A DNA stretch of 64,000 bases, from positions 992,001 to 1,056,000 of the forward strand of contig NC_015682.1 in the NCBI RefSeq assembly GCF_000215975.1. The letters are read 5' to 3'. Under the pieces are notes generated by a model. It was not told the origin of the DNA. It did not search any database and saw nothing but the letters and a program-made list of their open reading frames with translations. Of the stretch, positions 1 to 9,658 are shown piece after piece (the stretch's first letter is position 1; each line of letters opens with the position of its first letter). The position numbers and the translations under genes were made by a program. The DNA is from Thermodesulfobacterium geofontis OPF15 (GTDB lineage Bacteria > Desulfobacterota > Thermodesulfobacteria > Thermodesulfobacteriales > Thermodesulfobacteriaceae).

Positions 1-1
1 A

Positions 2-1522
2 GCATCAGACCTTGCCCTTGTTTTAAGGGCAGGAGCTCTCCCAGCTCCTGTTAAAATTTTACAAAATATTACTATCGGACCTTCCCTTGGAAAAGATTCT
101 ATTCAGAAAGGAATTATAGCAGGTTTAATAGGAGCATCAGCAGTTATTGTTTTCACTTCTATTTATTACAGGATTTCTGGAATGATAGCGGTTTGTGCAC
201 TTATTTTAAATATTTACTTTTTATTAGCTCTTTTATCAGCTTTTCAGGCCACTTTAACCCTTCCTGGAATTGCTGGAATTATCTTAAGCATTGGTATGGG
301 AGTGGATTCTAATGTGCTTATTTTCGAAAGAATTAGAGATGAACTTAAATTGGGAAGAAGTACCTATTCAGCTATCTTTCAAGGATATTCAAGAGCTTTT
401 TGGACCATTTTTGATGCTCACATTACAGTTTTAATAACCTCTTTAATTTTATTTCTTTTTGGTACAGGTCCTATTAGAGGTTTTGCAGTAACTTTATCCA
501 TTTCTATTATTGTAAATTTATTTACAGCTATTTTTGCAACCAAGATATTTTATGAATATTTATATGAAAAAGGTAAAGAATTTAAGATTAAATTTTTTGA
601 AATTATAAGAAATCCTAAAATTGATTTTATGAAATATAAAAAGATTTTTGCTATAGTTTCTATTCTTTTTAGTTTAATAGGAATTTTAGCTTTTATTCAA
701 GCTTTCAGAGGAAAGGCTAATTTGGGGATAGATTTTACAGGCGGGACTCTTATTTATTTAAAAAGTGAAATTCCTCCTTCCTTAGATAAAATAAGAAAGA
801 CACTTTCTCAAGAGGGTTTTGGAGACTTTACTCTTCAGGATGTTAAAGGTGAAAATATGCTTCTTTTAAAACTAAAAAGTTCTAAAGAAACTCTTACCGA
901 AGATGTAAATAAGATTTTAACAACCTTAAAAAGTAAATTTCCTGAATATAACTTTACTTTGTTAGGAAAAGAAGAAATCGGAGCTACCATAAGTAAAGAA
1001 TTAAAAAAGAAAGCCACTTTAGCTATCTTAGGTGCCCTTTTAGGTATTATACTTTATCTTACTTTTAGATTTAATTTTAACTTTGGTGTAGCTGCAGGAA
1101 TAGCAACCTTTCATGATGTTCTTTTTACTTTAGCAATTTTTTATCTTTTGGGTAAAGAAATAAATCTCCTTTTTATTACCGCTTTACTTACCTTAGCAGG
1201 TTATTCCTTAACAGATACCGTGGTTATTTTTGATAGAATAAGAGAAAATATTTTGAATAGGAAATCTAAAGATTTTGATGAATTAGTGAATATAAGTATA
1301 AATGAAGTGTTAGCAAGAACGCTTATCACTACTATTACAACTCTTTTTGGTTCAGTAAGTTTACTTGGTTTTGGAGGTATAGTTATAAGAGACTTTGCCT
1401 TAGCTTTAACTATAGGATTTATTGTAGGAACTTATAGCTCTATTTTTATTGCTTCTCCTATTTTAAAAGTTTTACATAAAGGAAAAGTGCCAGAACTTAT
1501 TCCCAAAGAACGCCTTTTTTAA
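2..1522 (+). CDS. secDF: Protein translocase SecD-SecF fusion, 5' end beyond window
   Basis: Membrane component of the Sec translocon that uses the proton gradient to pull exported proteins across the inner membrane. The reading frame is open from position 2, and the codons before the first ATG at 182 encode conserved SecD sequence ([17 protein letters not shown]), so the ATG is not the start. The SecD C-terminal membrane domain ([18 protein letters not shown]) runs without a stop into the SecF start motif (GIDFTGG, about residue 185 counted from position 182). The SecF motif [13 protein letters not shown] follows near the end. SecD and SecF are therefore one polypeptide, as in Bacillus, whereas many bacteria have two genes. 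The stop at 1520-1522 lies inside the 3' end of convergent fmt. The periplasmic P1 domain of SecD lies outside the window. Very sure of family. Confidence 0.95.
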   Translation, partial: ASDLALVLRAGALPAPVKILQNITIGPSLGKDSIQKGIIAGLIGASAVIVFTSIYYRISGMIAVCALILNIYFLLALLSAFQATLTLPGIAGIILSIGMGVDSNVLIFERIRDELKLGRSTYSAIFQGYSRAFWTIFDAHITVLITSLILFLFGTGPIRGFAVTLSISIIVNLFTAIFATKIFYEYLYEKGKEFKIKFFEIIRNPKIDFMKYKKIFAIVSILFSLIGILAFIQAFRGKANLGIDFTGGTLIYLKSEIPPSLDKIRKTLSQEGFGDFTLQDVKGENMLLLKLKSSKETLTEDVNKILTTLKSKFPEYNFTLLGKEEIGATISKELKKKATLAILGALLGIILYLTFRFNFNFGVAAGIATFHDVLFTLAIFYLLGKEINLLFITALLTLAGYSLTDTVVIFDRIRENILNRKSKDFDELVNISINEVLARTLITTITTLFGSVSLLGFGGIVIRDFALALTIGFIVGTYSSIFIASPILKVLHKGKVPELIPKERLF

Positions 1523-2432
1523 GTCTTTGACCACAAGCAAATTCATAAGCAGAAATTTTTTTCTTACCTTCTAATTGAACTTCTTTTAACAAAATTGCAT
1601 CTTTAGAAGTGGCAACAAGAATTCCATCCTTATTTATGTCTAAAATAGTTCCCGGCTTTTCTTCATGTTTTAGTGGAACAGCTTTTGCTGAAAATACTTT
1701 TAAAAGCTTGTTTTTATAATAAGTAAAGGCAGAAGGCCAAGGTAAAAAGGCTTTTATTTTTTTTTCTATTTTTTCAGCTGGTTCTTCAAAGGTAAAAAAT
1801 CCGTCTTCTTTTTTTAAAATGGGAGCATAAGAAATTCCTTCCTCAGGTTGAGGTATTATTTTTAATTCTCCTTTTTTATGAAGTTCTATAGCAGAAAGAA
1901 TAGTCTCTTTCCCAAGCTGAGCTAATTTTTGGGAAAGAGAATTAGCATCGTCATTTTCTGAAATAGGAATTTTTTTCTGTAAGAGTATAGGTCCTGTATC
2001 AAGCCCTTCATCCATAAGCATGATAGTAATACCAGTTTCTTTTTCCCCTTCTAAAATTGCCCAATTTATAGGAGATGCACCTCTATATTTTGGAAGAAGG
2101 GAAGCATGTATATTCCAGCAGCCAAATTTAGGGATTTCTAAAATTTCTTTAGGAATAATTTTCCCATAAGCACAAACTACTATTAAATCAGGTGAAAGAT
2201 CTTTAAGTATTTGAATAAATTGTGGATCCTTTAATCTTATTGGTTCTAATACTTTTAGACCCTTTGATGAAGCCCAAGCTTTTACAGGGGAAGGGGAGGG
2301 TTTTAATCCTCTTCCCTTTGGTTTATCTGGTTGAGTAACAACAGCAATTACTTCTTCTTTTTCATAAAGAGCTTCTAAAGAGGGTATAGCAAATTCAGGG
2401 CTTCCAAAAAAAATTATTCTATATTTTTTCAT
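1497..2432 (-). CDS. fmt: Methionyl-tRNA formyltransferase
   Basis: Transfers a formyl group from 10-formyltetrahydrofolate to initiator Met-tRNA in the cytoplasm. The 311-residue length is typical. The N-terminal Rossmann-type domain starts with [15 protein letters not shown]. The catalytic region carries the [17 protein letters not shown] motif (about residues 107-123), with the family's Asn and His, followed by the conserved Asp in [10 protein letters not shown]. The C-terminal beta-barrel domain (about 205-311) binds tRNA. The start codon overlaps the clpB stop by one base, so it is probably translationally coupled to clpB. Its 3' end overlaps convergent secDF by 26 bp. Pairing with clpB instead of the usual def is a local arrangement. 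Confidence 0.96.
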   Translation of the reverse strand: MKKYRIIFFGSPEFAIPSLEALYEKEEVIAVVTQPDKPKGRGLKPSPSPVKAWASSKGLKVLEPIRLKDPQFIQILKDLSPDLIVVCAYGKIIPKEILEIPKFGCWNIHASLLPKYRGASPINWAILEGEKETGITIMLMDEGLDTGPILLQKKIPISENDDANSLSQKLAQLGKETILSAIELHKKGELKIIPQPEEGISYAPILKKEDGFFTFEEPAEKIEKKIKAFLPWPSAFTYYKNKLLKVFSAKAVPLKHEEKPGTILDINKDGILVATSKDAILLKEVQLEGKKKISAYEFACGQRLKKGVLWE

Positions 2433-5050
2433 TAATGAAGTGCAACTTTCCTTAATTCTTCTACTTCTTCAGCTTTTCTAAATTCAAATTCTCCTGCTTC
2501 GTTTACATCAACTATTATTTTATCTCCTTCAGAAAAAACACCTTCTAAAATTTTCAAAGCTAAAGCATTTTCAATATATTTTTGTATAGTTCTTTTAAGC
2601 GGTCTTGCTCCAAAGACTGGGTCATATCCATAAGTTGCAAGAAGTTCTTTAGCTTTATCAGTTAGTTCTAAGAACATTCCTTTTTCAGAAAGTCTTTCAT
2701 TGAGATACCTAATTTGGATATCTACAATTTTAATTATGTCCTCTCTGGTTAAATTATTAAAGACTATAATTTCATCTATACGGTTTAAAAATTCAGGTCT
2801 GAAAGTGGATTTTAAAAGTTCAAATACTCTATTTTCTACTTCTTTACGAGAAAGAGACAAATCTTGGAAATAGAAACTACCTACATTTGAAGTCATAATT
2901 ATAATTGTATTTTTAAAATCAACGGTTCTTCCTTTACCATCAGTTAATCTCCCATCGTCAAGAATCTGAAGCAGAATGTTAAAAACATCGGGATGAGCCT
3001 TTTCGATTTCATCAAACAAAATAACAGAATAAGGTCTTCTTCTTACTGCTTCAGTAAGTTGTCCTCCTTCTTCATATCCAACGTATCCAGGAGGTGCACC
3101 AATTAATCTTGAAACAGAATGTTTTTCCATATATTCTGTCATATCAATTCTTATCATTGCATCTTCAGTATCAAACATAAATTCAGCAAGTGCTTTCGCA
3201 AGTTCTGTTTTTCCTACTCCTGTAGGACCAATAAAGAGAAAAGAACCAATAGGTCTTCTTGGATCTTTTAGTCCTGCTCTTGCTCTTCTTAAAGCATTTG
3301 CTATTGCAGAAATAGCATGATCCTGCCCGACCACCCTTTCTTTCAATCTTTCTTCTATTCTTAAAAGTTTTTCCCTTTCACTTTCAAGAAGTCTGTGCAC
3401 AGGTATTCCTGTCCATTTAGATACAATTTGAGCTATATCTTCAGCATCTACTTCCTCTTTTAAGAATTTATGTTCCTTTTGAAGTTCTTCTAATTTTTTA
3501 TTTTCTTCTTCTAATTCCTTTTGAAGTTGAGGAATCATGCCATATATAATTTCAGCAACTCTATTTAGATCACCTTGTCTTTCAGCTTGTTGAGCTTCGA
3601 TTTTAAGTTGGTCAATTTTTTCTTTTAATTTTCTAATTTTTTGAATAACCTCTTTTTCTTTTAACCATTGAGCTTTTAATTTTTCAGCCTCTTTTCTAAG
3701 TTCATTTAATTGCTCAAGTAATTTATTGAGTCTTTCTTTTGCTTTAGGATCAGTTTCTTTTTCTAAAGCAACTTTTTCAATTTCAAGTTGTTTAATTTTT
3801 CTTTCTATTTCATCTATTTCAGTTGGCATAGAATCTATTTCTATACGAAGTTTTGCAGCAGCTTCATCTATTAGATCTATAGCTTTATCAGGAAGATATC
3901 TATCAGTAATATATCTATGAGAAAGCATAACAGCAGCAATAATAGCATTATCAGTAATTCTAACTCCATGGTGAACTTCATATTTTTCTTTTAATCCTCT
4001 TAAAATTGCAATAGCTTCTTCTGGGGTTGGTTCATCTACATAAACAGGTTGAAATCTTCTTTCTAATGCAGGATCTTTCTCTATATATTTACGATATTCA
4101 TCAATGGTTGTTGCACCTATACATCTTAATTCCCCTCTTGCAAGGGCAGGTTTAAGCATATTTGCTGCATCTATAGCTCCTTCAGCAGCTCCAGCACCTA
4201 CAATAGTATGAATTTCGTCTATAAATAAAATAATTTCTCCTTCACTGGCTTGAATTTCACGTAAAACAGCTTTAAGTCTTTCTTCAAATTCTCCCCTAAA
4301 TTTTGTTCCTGCAATTAAGGCTCCTAAATCTAATTGAATAATTCTTTTATCTTTCAAAACTTCAGGTACATCTCCAGCAACGATTCTTTGAGCAAGACCT
4401 TCTACAATAGCAGTTTTACCAACACCTGGTTCTCCAACAAGAACAGGATTATTTTTAGTTCTTCTGGAAAGAATATGCATAACCCTTCTTATTTCCTCAT
4501 CTCTTCCTATAACAGGATCAAGTTTTCCAGCTTTAGCAAGCGCTGTAAGATCTCTTCCAAATTTTTCTAAAGCTTGATATTTTTCTTCTGGATTTTGATC
4601 TGTAATCCTTTGTCCTTTTCTTATTTTTGTAATTACATCTTTAGCATTGCTAAAAGTAATACCTCTTTTTCTTAAAATTTCTCCAGCTCTGGTTGGGCTA
4701 TCAATGATACTTAAAAATAAATGCTCAGTAGAAATATATTCATCTCTCATCTCTTTAGCTAAACTTTCGGCTTTATCGAGTATTTGTTTTAAACTTAAAG
4801 AAATATATAATTGATAAGTTCCATAAGTAAGTTTAGGAAATTTTTCTAAAATTTCGTCTAAATCTGAAGAAATAATTTTTGAATTTACTCCTAATCTATC
4901 AAGGATTGTAGGTACTATTCCACCTTCTTGATCAACTAATGCTTTTAAAAGATGTTCTGGTTCTATCTGAGGATGGTTATAGGTTTCAGCTAAACGCTGA
5001 GCACTCTGTAAGGCTTCTTGTGCTTTAAAAGTAAACTTATCAAGTTTCAT
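2432..5050 (-). CDS. clpB: ATP-dependent disaggregase ClpB
   Basis: Hsp100 chaperone that extracts polypeptides from heat-induced aggregates together with DnaK. The 872 residues follow the full ClpB plan: an N-terminal Clp repeat domain (1-145), AAA-1 with Walker [14 protein letters not shown], a long coiled-coil M domain rich in Glu and Lys (about 410-530), AAA-2 with Walker [14 protein letters not shown], and the Clp C-terminal domain with ARPLKRTIQ. The M domain separates ClpB from ClpA and ClpC. An RBS (GGAGGTTTAAAAG on the minus strand) precedes the ATG. It is transcribed leftward into fmt and is divergent from hsp20 across a 159-bp gap holding a palindrome. No CIRCE element is visible there. 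Confidence 0.97.
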   Translation of the reverse strand: MKLDKFTFKAQEALQSAQRLAETYNHPQIEPEHLLKALVDQEGGIVPTILDRLGVNSKIISSDLDEILEKFPKLTYGTYQLYISLSLKQILDKAESLAKEMRDEYISTEHLFLSIIDSPTRAGEILRKRGITFSNAKDVITKIRKGQRITDQNPEEKYQALEKFGRDLTALAKAGKLDPVIGRDEEIRRVMHILSRRTKNNPVLVGEPGVGKTAIVEGLAQRIVAGDVPEVLKDKRIIQLDLGALIAGTKFRGEFEERLKAVLREIQASEGEIILFIDEIHTIVGAGAAEGAIDAANMLKPALARGELRCIGATTIDEYRKYIEKDPALERRFQPVYVDEPTPEEAIAILRGLKEKYEVHHGVRITDNAIIAAVMLSHRYITDRYLPDKAIDLIDEAAAKLRIEIDSMPTEIDEIERKIKQLEIEKVALEKETDPKAKERLNKLLEQLNELRKEAEKLKAQWLKEKEVIQKIRKLKEKIDQLKIEAQQAERQGDLNRVAEIIYGMIPQLQKELEEENKKLEELQKEHKFLKEEVDAEDIAQIVSKWTGIPVHRLLESEREKLLRIEERLKERVVGQDHAISAIANALRRARAGLKDPRRPIGSFLFIGPTGVGKTELAKALAEFMFDTEDAMIRIDMTEYMEKHSVSRLIGAPPGYVGYEEGGQLTEAVRRRPYSVILFDEIEKAHPDVFNILLQILDDGRLTDGKGRTVDFKNTIIIMTSNVGSFYFQDLSLSRKEVENRVFELLKSTFRPEFLNRIDEIIVFNNLTREDIIKIVDIQIRYLNERLSEKGMFLELTDKAKELLATYGYDPVFGARPLKRTIQKYIENALALKILEGVFSEGDKIIVDVNEAGEFEFRKAEEVEELRKVALH

Positions 5051-5101
5051 CTTTTAAACCTCCTATTTCAAAATGTTTAAATTTAAAAATAAATATGATC
5101 A

Positions 5102-5127
5102 TCAAAATTTCAATATATAAATTTTGA
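5102..5127. promoter_or_regulatory. Palindrome between clpB and hsp20, candidate heat-shock operator
   Basis: A perfect inverted repeat, TCAAAATTT-N8-AAATTTTGA, lies in the divergent clpB/hsp20 gap. Its right arm overlaps the inferred hsp20 -35 box, which is where a repressor would block RNA polymerase. It does not match CIRCE. AT-rich palindromes arise by chance fairly often in this genome, so the regulatory role is inferred from position alone. Confidence 0.4.
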
Positions 5128-5153
5128 AACCTTGAAAAAAAAATAATTATACT
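5124..5153 (+). promoter_or_regulatory. Candidate sigma70 promoter of hsp20
   Basis: TTGAAA at 5124-5129, an 18-bp spacer, and TATACT at 5148-5153. The start site would fall near 5160, leaving a leader of about 50 nt before the ATG at 5210. A CTTGAA hexamer at 5131 resembles a sigma32 -35 box but has no matching C-rich -10. Confidence 0.5.
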
Positions 5154-5209
5154 TATTTTTAAACATGAAAGTAAAAATAAAAACAAAAAAATAAAAGGAG
5201 GTGATAAAT

Positions 5210-5653
5210 ATGGCAGATTTAATTCTTTGGCGTCCATTACAAGAATTAAAAAGAGAAATGGATCGTATATGGCAAGAATTTTTTGGTAAAAGTTGGTTAA
5301 CAGAAAGATTTGAGAGTATTGAATGGATACCTGCTATTGATGTTTCGGAAACAGATAATGAAATAATAGTAAAAGTTGATGTTCCTGGTGTAAATCCTGA
5401 AGATATAGAAATAAGTTTATCTGACAATGTATTAATTATTAAAGGTGAAAAGAAAAAAGAAGAAGAGGAAAAGAAAGAAAACTTTTATAGAATGGAAAGA
5501 TATTATGGTAGTTTTATGAGATCTATTCAATTACCTTGTGATGTAGAAGAAGAAAAAATATCAGCTACTTATAAAAATGGTGTATTAAAAATTGTATTAC
5601 CAAAGAAACCAGAAGAAAAGAAAAAAGTAATTAAAATTAATGTTGAAAAATAG
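5210..5653 (+). CDS. Hsp20/alpha-crystallin family small heat shock protein
   Basis: ATP-independent holdase that binds unfolding proteins and passes them to DnaK/ClpB. It has 147 residues. The alpha-crystallin domain spans about residues 40-140, with IDVSETDNEIIVKVDVPGV and the conserved A-x-x-x-N-G-V-L stretch (ATYKNGVLKIVLPK) near the end, followed by a C-terminal tail ending in IKINVEK. I chose the ATG at 5210 and not the GTG at 5201, because that GTG lies inside the Shine-Dalgarno AGGAGGTGAT (5196-5205). It is divergent from clpB, its functional partner, and followed by a strong terminator. Confidence 0.95.
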   Translation: MADLILWRPLQELKREMDRIWQEFFGKSWLTERFESIEWIPAIDVSETDNEIIVKVDVPGVNPEDIEISLSDNVLIIKGEKKKEEEEKKENFYRMERYYGSFMRSIQLPCDVEEEKISATYKNGVLKIVLPKKPEEKKKVIKINVEK

Positions 5654-5659
5654 TTTGAT

Positions 5660-5689
5660 AATTAAGAGGGGGTTATCCCCCTCTTAATT
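5660..5689. terminator. Bidirectional intrinsic terminator between hsp20 and thiL
   Basis: A 13-bp perfect stem (AATTAAGAGGGGG / CCCCCTCTTAATT) with loop TTAT lies between the hsp20 stop and the convergent thiL stop. The stem base is AT-rich and flanked by A/T tracts on both sides, so it can terminate transcription in either direction. Confidence 0.85.
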
Positions 5690-5692
5690 TAA

Positions 5693-6631
5693 TTAATTCT
5701 CAAAATGATCAAATCCCTTGGGTTTAATTTTTAATTTTTTTGTTCCTTTTATTAAATAGAAATTTCTTTCTTTAATAATCCTTCCTATTTTAAAAAAATT
5801 TCTATTAAATTTTTTAGCTAAATTTTCTAATTTTTTAAGATTTTTTTCTTCTACAGTAAATAAAAGTGCATAATCTTCTCCACCAGATAAAGCCTCTTCT
5901 AAGGTGGCAAAATTACCTATTGGAATTTTATCTTCCCAAAGTTCAGCTCCAACTTTACTTTCTTCACATATTCTCCAGAGATCAATTAAAAGTCCGTCTG
6001 AAATATCTATCATTGAGGTAGCAAGTTTTTGTTTGGAAAGCTCTTTACCTAAAAGTATTTCTGGTTCAGGTCTCAGGTGGGCTTGTTTTACAGATTCAGG
6101 GATATCTTTTAGAGATTTTTTTTGAATAAGTCTTAAAAATGCAGAGCTTTCTCCTAAGGGTCTTGAAACAAAGATATAATCTTCTGGTTGAGCCCCTTTT
6201 CTAAAAATAGGGTTTTTAGTTTCCCCTATAAGTGCTAAATTGACAAAGAAAAAAGGGCTTTTAACTGTATCACCACCTACTAAATGTGTTTCAAATTTTT
6301 TTAAAGTAGAAGTTAGAGCTTCCATAAAAGGATTAATCCAAGATTTATCTATAGGTTTAGGAGAACCTAAGGTTAAGAGAGCCCATTTAGGTTCTCCTCC
6401 CATAGCAGCTATATCGCTTAAATTTGAAGTAGCAAGCTTTACTCCTAAATCAAAAAAAGAAGTGTAAGAAAAGTGAAAATGGATTTTTTCTACTAAGGCA
6501 TCTGTGGTAAAAAGAAGATATTTATTTTTACTTAATTTTATAACTGCGCAATCTTCATTTTTTGATTTTATTACATAAGAATTCTCTATAATATATTTTT
6601 TAAGATATTTAAGCCATTCTTTTTCTGTCAT
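5693..6631 (-). CDS. thiL: Thiamine-monophosphate kinase
   Basis: Phosphorylates thiamine monophosphate to thiamine diphosphate, the last step of cofactor synthesis. The 312 residues show the AIR-synthase-like fold: an N-terminal acidic segment NEDCAVIKL, LFTTDALVEKIHF with its conserved Asp, SNLSDIAAMGGEPKWALLTLG, the GGDTVKS motif (about residue 120), and in the C-terminal half MIDISDGLLIDLWRICEESKVGA and ALSGGEDYALLFTV. It begins directly after the ndk stop with no gap, so the two are probably one transcript. Confidence 0.95.
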   Translation of the reverse strand: MTEKEWLKYLKKYIIENSYVIKSKNEDCAVIKLSKNKYLLFTTDALVEKIHFHFSYTSFFDLGVKLATSNLSDIAAMGGEPKWALLTLGSPKPIDKSWINPFMEALTSTLKKFETHLVGGDTVKSPFFFVNLALIGETKNPIFRKGAQPEDYIFVSRPLGESSAFLRLIQKKSLKDIPESVKQAHLRPEPEILLGKELSKQKLATSMIDISDGLLIDLWRICEESKVGAELWEDKIPIGNFATLEEALSGGEDYALLFTVEEKNLKKLENLAKKFNRNFFKIGRIIKERNFYLIKGTKKLKIKPKGFDHFEN

Positions 6632-7054
6632 TTATTCTGCTGCGATTAATTCAGATTCACTAAAGAAAAAATTAATTTCTTTTTTAGCTGATTCAGGGCT
6701 ATCTGAACCATGTACAGTATTTTTTTCTTTATTTAAACCAAACAATTTTCTTATAGTTCCTTCTTCAGCATCCTTTGGATCTGTTGCTCCCATTATTTCA
6801 CGCACTTTTTTTATAGCATTTTCTCCTTCAAATACTATAGCAACTACCGATCCAGAACTTATATAATCTGTTAGGCTCTCATAAAAGGGTCGGTCTTTAT
6901 GGACTATATAAAATGCTTTCGCTTGTTCCTTTGTTAATCTCAGTTTTTTAATAGCAACTACTTTAAGACCCTTTTCTTCAAAAATGTTAATAATTTTGCC
7001 AATAAGATTTCTCTCTACCCCATCAGGTTTAATCATTACTAAAGTCCTTTCCAT
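6632..7054 (-). CDS. ndk: Nucleoside diphosphate kinase
   Basis: Transfers the gamma-phosphate from ATP to nucleoside diphosphates through a phosphohistidine intermediate. The 140 residues start ERTLVMIKPDGVERNLIGKI, the family's ATP-binding opening. The catalytic His sits in NTVHGSDSPESAKKEI (about residue 115). A strong RBS (GGAGGGATTT) precedes the ATG. It lies between the EamA gene and thiL on the same strand, with a 19-bp gap upstream and none downstream. Confidence 0.97.
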   Translation of the reverse strand: MERTLVMIKPDGVERNLIGKIINIFEEKGLKVVAIKKLRLTKEQAKAFYIVHKDRPFYESLTDYISSGSVVAIVFEGENAIKKVREIMGATDPKDAEEGTIRKLFGLNKEKNTVHGSDSPESAKKEINFFFSESELIAAE

Positions 7055-7073
7055 AAATCCCTCCGTGGTAGTT

Positions 7074-7499
7074 TTAGCTTTTAAATAATAAATATATTCC
7101 TACTACTACAAAAGTAGTTCCCAAAATTTTATAAAAATTGAGTTCTTCTTTTAAAAATAAAACAGCCAGTAAAGTTGCAACTAAAGGATAAGTTGAGGTT
7201 AAGGGAACAATTTGTGAAGCGTTTTTAGCTTTAAGTAAAGAAAAATAAGTAAGCATTCCTAAAAATCCTGCTAAAATCCCACTAAGAGAAAGAATCCCTA
7301 CATTTTTAAAATTTAAAGAAGATAAAGAAATAGAAGGGCTTAAGAATAAAGTTAGAGAAATTGCAAGTAAAGCTGCAGAAGTTCTTATAAAAAGAGCAAG
7401 CAAAGGTTCAACACTTCTAAGACCTATTTTTTCTATTACTGGTGAAACACCCCAAAAAAGAATAGTCAAAAGCCACAATATTAAAACCTTTTTTTCCAT
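7074..7499 (-). CDS. Single-domain EamA-family (DMT) membrane carrier
   Basis: A 141-residue protein with about five hydrophobic helices and a short Lys-Ser tail. This is one EamA repeat, not the usual two. Sequence such as VPLTSTYPLVATLLAVLFLKEELNFYKILGTTFVVVGIYLL is the classic C-terminal EamA pattern. One-repeat members of the drug/metabolite transporter superfamily work as dimers. The substrate cannot be read from sequence. An SD (GGGAG) precedes the ATG. It heads an ndk-thiL transcript, or continues one from the protease genes 53 bp upstream. Confidence 0.85.
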   Translation of the reverse strand: MEKKVLILWLLTILFWGVSPVIEKIGLRSVEPLLALFIRTSAALLAISLTLFLSPSISLSSLNFKNVGILSLSGILAGFLGMLTYFSLLKAKNASQIVPLTSTYPLVATLLAVLFLKEELNFYKILGTTFVVVGIYLLFKS

Positions 7500-7514
7500 T
7501 TTTTACTCCCAAAT

Positions 7515-7542
7515 ACTATAAAATTCCCATTTTAAATTTCAG
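7515..7542 (-). promoter_or_regulatory. Possible promoter of the EamA-ndk-thiL unit
   Basis: On the minus strand, CTGAAA (7542-7537), a 16-bp spacer, and TATAGT (7520-7515) lie 15 bp before the EamA start codon. The -35 match is imperfect, and read-through from the upstream protease genes is also possible. Confidence 0.3.
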
Positions 7543-7552
7543 CATAAAATTT

Positions 7553-8188
7553 TTAAAAGATATTTGTAAAATAAAGAATGAAATCAGAAAAAAAACTTAT
7601 AATAGGATAAATTATTTTAGAAAGTATTCCAGTTATAGCTAAAAAAATGATAATAAAAAAACCAAAAATTTCTAATCTTAAGTAGCTTATTCTTAGAGGA
7701 AGAGGTAAAAATTTTACTATTATTTTACTTCCATCTAAAGGGGGAATAGGAAGTAAGTTAAAAATTCCGAGACCAATATTTATTTTTACTCCCAGATAGC
7801 ACATTAGGGATAAGGGTTCAGAGATAGCAAAATTTTGAAGATTTAAATTCAAATTACTAAACAAATTATAAAACAAACCAAATAAAATAGCTAAAAATAT
7901 ATTAGAAAGAGGTCCAGCTACTGATACTAAAGCCATATCTCTCCAAGGATTTTTAAAATAATTAGGATTTATAGGGACTGGTTTTGCCCATCCTATAGCC
8001 TGAGTAATAAATAAAGTGAGGGTTCCAAAAAAATCTAAATGTTTAATAGGATTTAAGGTCAATCTATTGGCTAATTTAGGAGTGGGATCTCCCAAAAGAT
8101 AAGCAATAAATCCATGAGAAAATTCATGCACTGTCAAAGCTAATAATAAAGGAGGAGTGAGAAAAAGAAATATTTTTGGATCAATCAT
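7553..8188 (-). CDS. Site-2 protease family (M50) membrane metalloprotease
   Basis: Intramembrane zinc protease of the compact FtsH-unrelated M50B type. The zinc motif HEFSH (H-E-x-x-H, about residues 21-25) lies in the first helix, and the third ligand is the Asp of NLLPIPPLDGSKI (about residue 155). The 211 residues are almost wholly hydrophobic, with about five to six membrane segments and no PDZ domain. Its start overlaps the stop of the S41 peptidase gene by one base, so the two proteases are co-translated. The substrate is unknown. The pairing suggests linked envelope proteolysis. Confidence 0.9.
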   Translation of the reverse strand: MIDPKIFLFLTPPLLLALTVHEFSHGFIAYLLGDPTPKLANRLTLNPIKHLDFFGTLTLFITQAIGWAKPVPINPNYFKNPWRDMALVSVAGPLSNIFLAILFGLFYNLFSNLNLNLQNFAISEPLSLMCYLGVKINIGLGIFNLLPIPPLDGSKIIVKFLPLPLRISYLRLEIFGFFIIIFLAITGILSKIIYPIISFFSDFILYFTNIF

Positions 8189-9429
8189 TAGAATCTCAAT
8201 TTAGAAATTTCTTTAACATTTTTTAGTATAGAAAGAGCCATTTTTACTTGGAAATCTTCCTCAGGGCTTGAGAAATATTTAAAAACTTTATCTTCTTTCG
8301 CTTTTTCTGAGTTTTTGTCTCCTGGAGTTTCTATTTCAGGAATTTCTATATCAGGGTTAATTCCAACTTTATCAATGCAGACTCCTTTTGGTGTATAATA
8401 ATAGGCAGTGGTTAATTTTACTGCATAATCTTCCTCTAAAGGAATTACAGTTTGTACACAACCTTTTCCAAAACTTTTTTGTCCTAAAACAAGTGCTCTA
8501 TTGTTATCTTTTAAAGCACCAGTAACTATTTCAGCAGCAGAGGCTGTTCCATGATTAATAAGAATAACTATAGGATAAGGATGTTTTCTGTGAGAAGGAT
8601 TCGGTGCTGCTTTAAATTCCATTTGTGCTTCTTTACTTTTCCCTTTTACAGAGACAATGAGACCATCTTCCAAAAATTCATCAGCTACTTCTATTGCTGA
8701 AGAAAGGAGTCCTCCGGGATTAAATCTTAAATCTAATATAATTCCCTTTATTTGTTGTTCATTTTCTAATTTTTCTAAAGCCTCAATTAGTTCTTGAGGG
8801 GTTTTTTCTTGAAAACTTGTAATTCTAACGTATGCAAATCCTGGTTCAAGTAATTTAGTTTTAACACTTTTTATAGGTATCACATCTCTTACTAAAGTTA
8901 TTTCTTTTATATCTTTATCATTTCTAAGAATAGTAATAGTAACTTTTGTTCCTTTAGGACCTCTTAAAAGCTTTACTGCTTCTAAAAGGCTCATTCCTTT
9001 AGTAGGTTTATCGTCAATTTTTAAGATTTTATCTCCCGGTTTAATACCTGCTTTCCAAGCAGGAGTATCTTCTATAGGAGCCACTACAGTTATAATTTCA
9101 TCTTTAATAGTAATTTCTATCCCAATTCCTGTAAAACTTCCCTTAGTTTCAATTTCAAGTTCTTTGTATTCTTCAGGTTTCATTAAGGAGGAATAGGGAT
9201 CAAGAGAGTTTAACATTCCATTAATGGCACCATAAATTAAATCCTTAGGATTTACTTCAGTTACATAATTATCTTCTATTAATCTTAAAACCTGAGAAAA
9301 AAGTTTGAGATACCTATAGATTTCATCGTTTTTTTCTTTGGTTTCTTTAGAAAATCCCCAACTAAAAATTAGAAGAAAGATAAGACAAAAGCTTAAAAGT
9401 AAATTAAATTTTAAATTCTTTTTATACAT
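8188..9429 (-). CDS. S41 C-terminal processing peptidase
   Basis: Periplasmic serine protease that cleaves proteins near their C termini. The 413 residues begin with a signal-anchor (NLLLSFCLIFLLIFSWGFS). A PDZ domain follows at about residues 95-185 (GIEITIKDEIITVVAP...PGDKILKIDDKPTKGM). The protease core contains LDLRFNPGG, GTASAAEIVTGAL with the catalytic Ser, and LGQKSFGKGCVQ with the catalytic Lys. The gene is first in a leftward unit with the M50 protease. Its start is 242 bp from divergent rpsB. Confidence 0.95.
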   Translation of the reverse strand: MYKKNLKFNLLLSFCLIFLLIFSWGFSKETKEKNDEIYRYLKLFSQVLRLIEDNYVTEVNPKDLIYGAINGMLNSLDPYSSLMKPEEYKELEIETKGSFTGIGIEITIKDEIITVVAPIEDTPAWKAGIKPGDKILKIDDKPTKGMSLLEAVKLLRGPKGTKVTITILRNDKDIKEITLVRDVIPIKSVKTKLLEPGFAYVRITSFQEKTPQELIEALEKLENEQQIKGIILDLRFNPGGLLSSAIEVADEFLEDGLIVSVKGKSKEAQMEFKAAPNPSHRKHPYPIVILINHGTASAAEIVTGALKDNNRALVLGQKSFGKGCVQTVIPLEEDYAVKLTTAYYYTPKGVCIDKVGINPDIEIPEIETPGDKNSEKAKEDKVFKYFSSPEEDFQVKMALSILKNVKEISKLRF

Positions 9430-9586
9430 AAAGGTGCTCCCTTAATTTAAGAGTTTTTAATTTTTACAGGAAATTAAACACCTAAATAAAATTTTTTCAA
9501 GATATTTGAGACATTAAAACTTTATATAATATTTTATAACTTGAAATTTGGATAAAAAGTGATTTAATTATGTCTCTAAAAAAGCA
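9430..9586. other. Divergent ctp/rpsB intergenic region
   Basis: AT-rich gap with no gene. A TATAAT at 9525-9530 and a TTGAAA (9541-9546) with TAATTA (9565-9570) are possible rpsB promoter parts, but no pair has good spacing and sequence together. A leftward TTGAAA near 9490 could serve ctp. Confidence 0.35.
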
Positions 9587-9658
9587 CGTCTAAGGATTGG
9601 GGTGTCCCATACGGGATGCTGGTTAAAATCCACCTTAGACGGAAGTAAAAAACCCCAA
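9587..9658 (+). promoter_or_regulatory. Structured 5' leader of rpsB with predicted pseudoknot
   Basis: A 9-bp stem CGTCTAAGG (9587-9595) / CCTTAGACG (9633-9641) encloses a TCCC/GGGA hairpin (9605-9616). The loop segment TTGGGGT (9597-9603) is exactly complementary to ACCCCAA (9652-9658), which abuts the Shine-Dalgarno AAAGGAGGT. This gives a GC-rich pseudoknot touching the ribosome binding site in an otherwise AT-rich gap. In E. coli, S2 represses rpsB-tsf through the rpsB 5' UTR. An S2-binding autoregulatory leader is the natural inference here, with no comparative evidence available. Confidence 0.7.

Noticed and set aside
3726-4570. Plus-strand Ser-rich frames opposite clpB
   Set aside because: They mirror conserved ClpB coding sequence and have no RBS or family similarity.
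5051-5200. CIRCE or sigma32-type control of clpB/hsp20
   Set aside because: No TTAGCACTC-N9-GAGTGCTAA element is present. The CTTGAA at 5131 lacks a C-rich -10 partner at suitable spacing.
5201-5209. GTG at 5201 as hsp20 start
   Set aside because: It lies inside the Shine-Dalgarno sequence of the ATG at 5210.
9587-9658. T-box or metabolite riboswitch before rpsB
   Set aside because: No T-box sequence, specifier loop or terminator/antiterminator pair is present. The structure points at the SD and fits a ribosomal-protein leader better.
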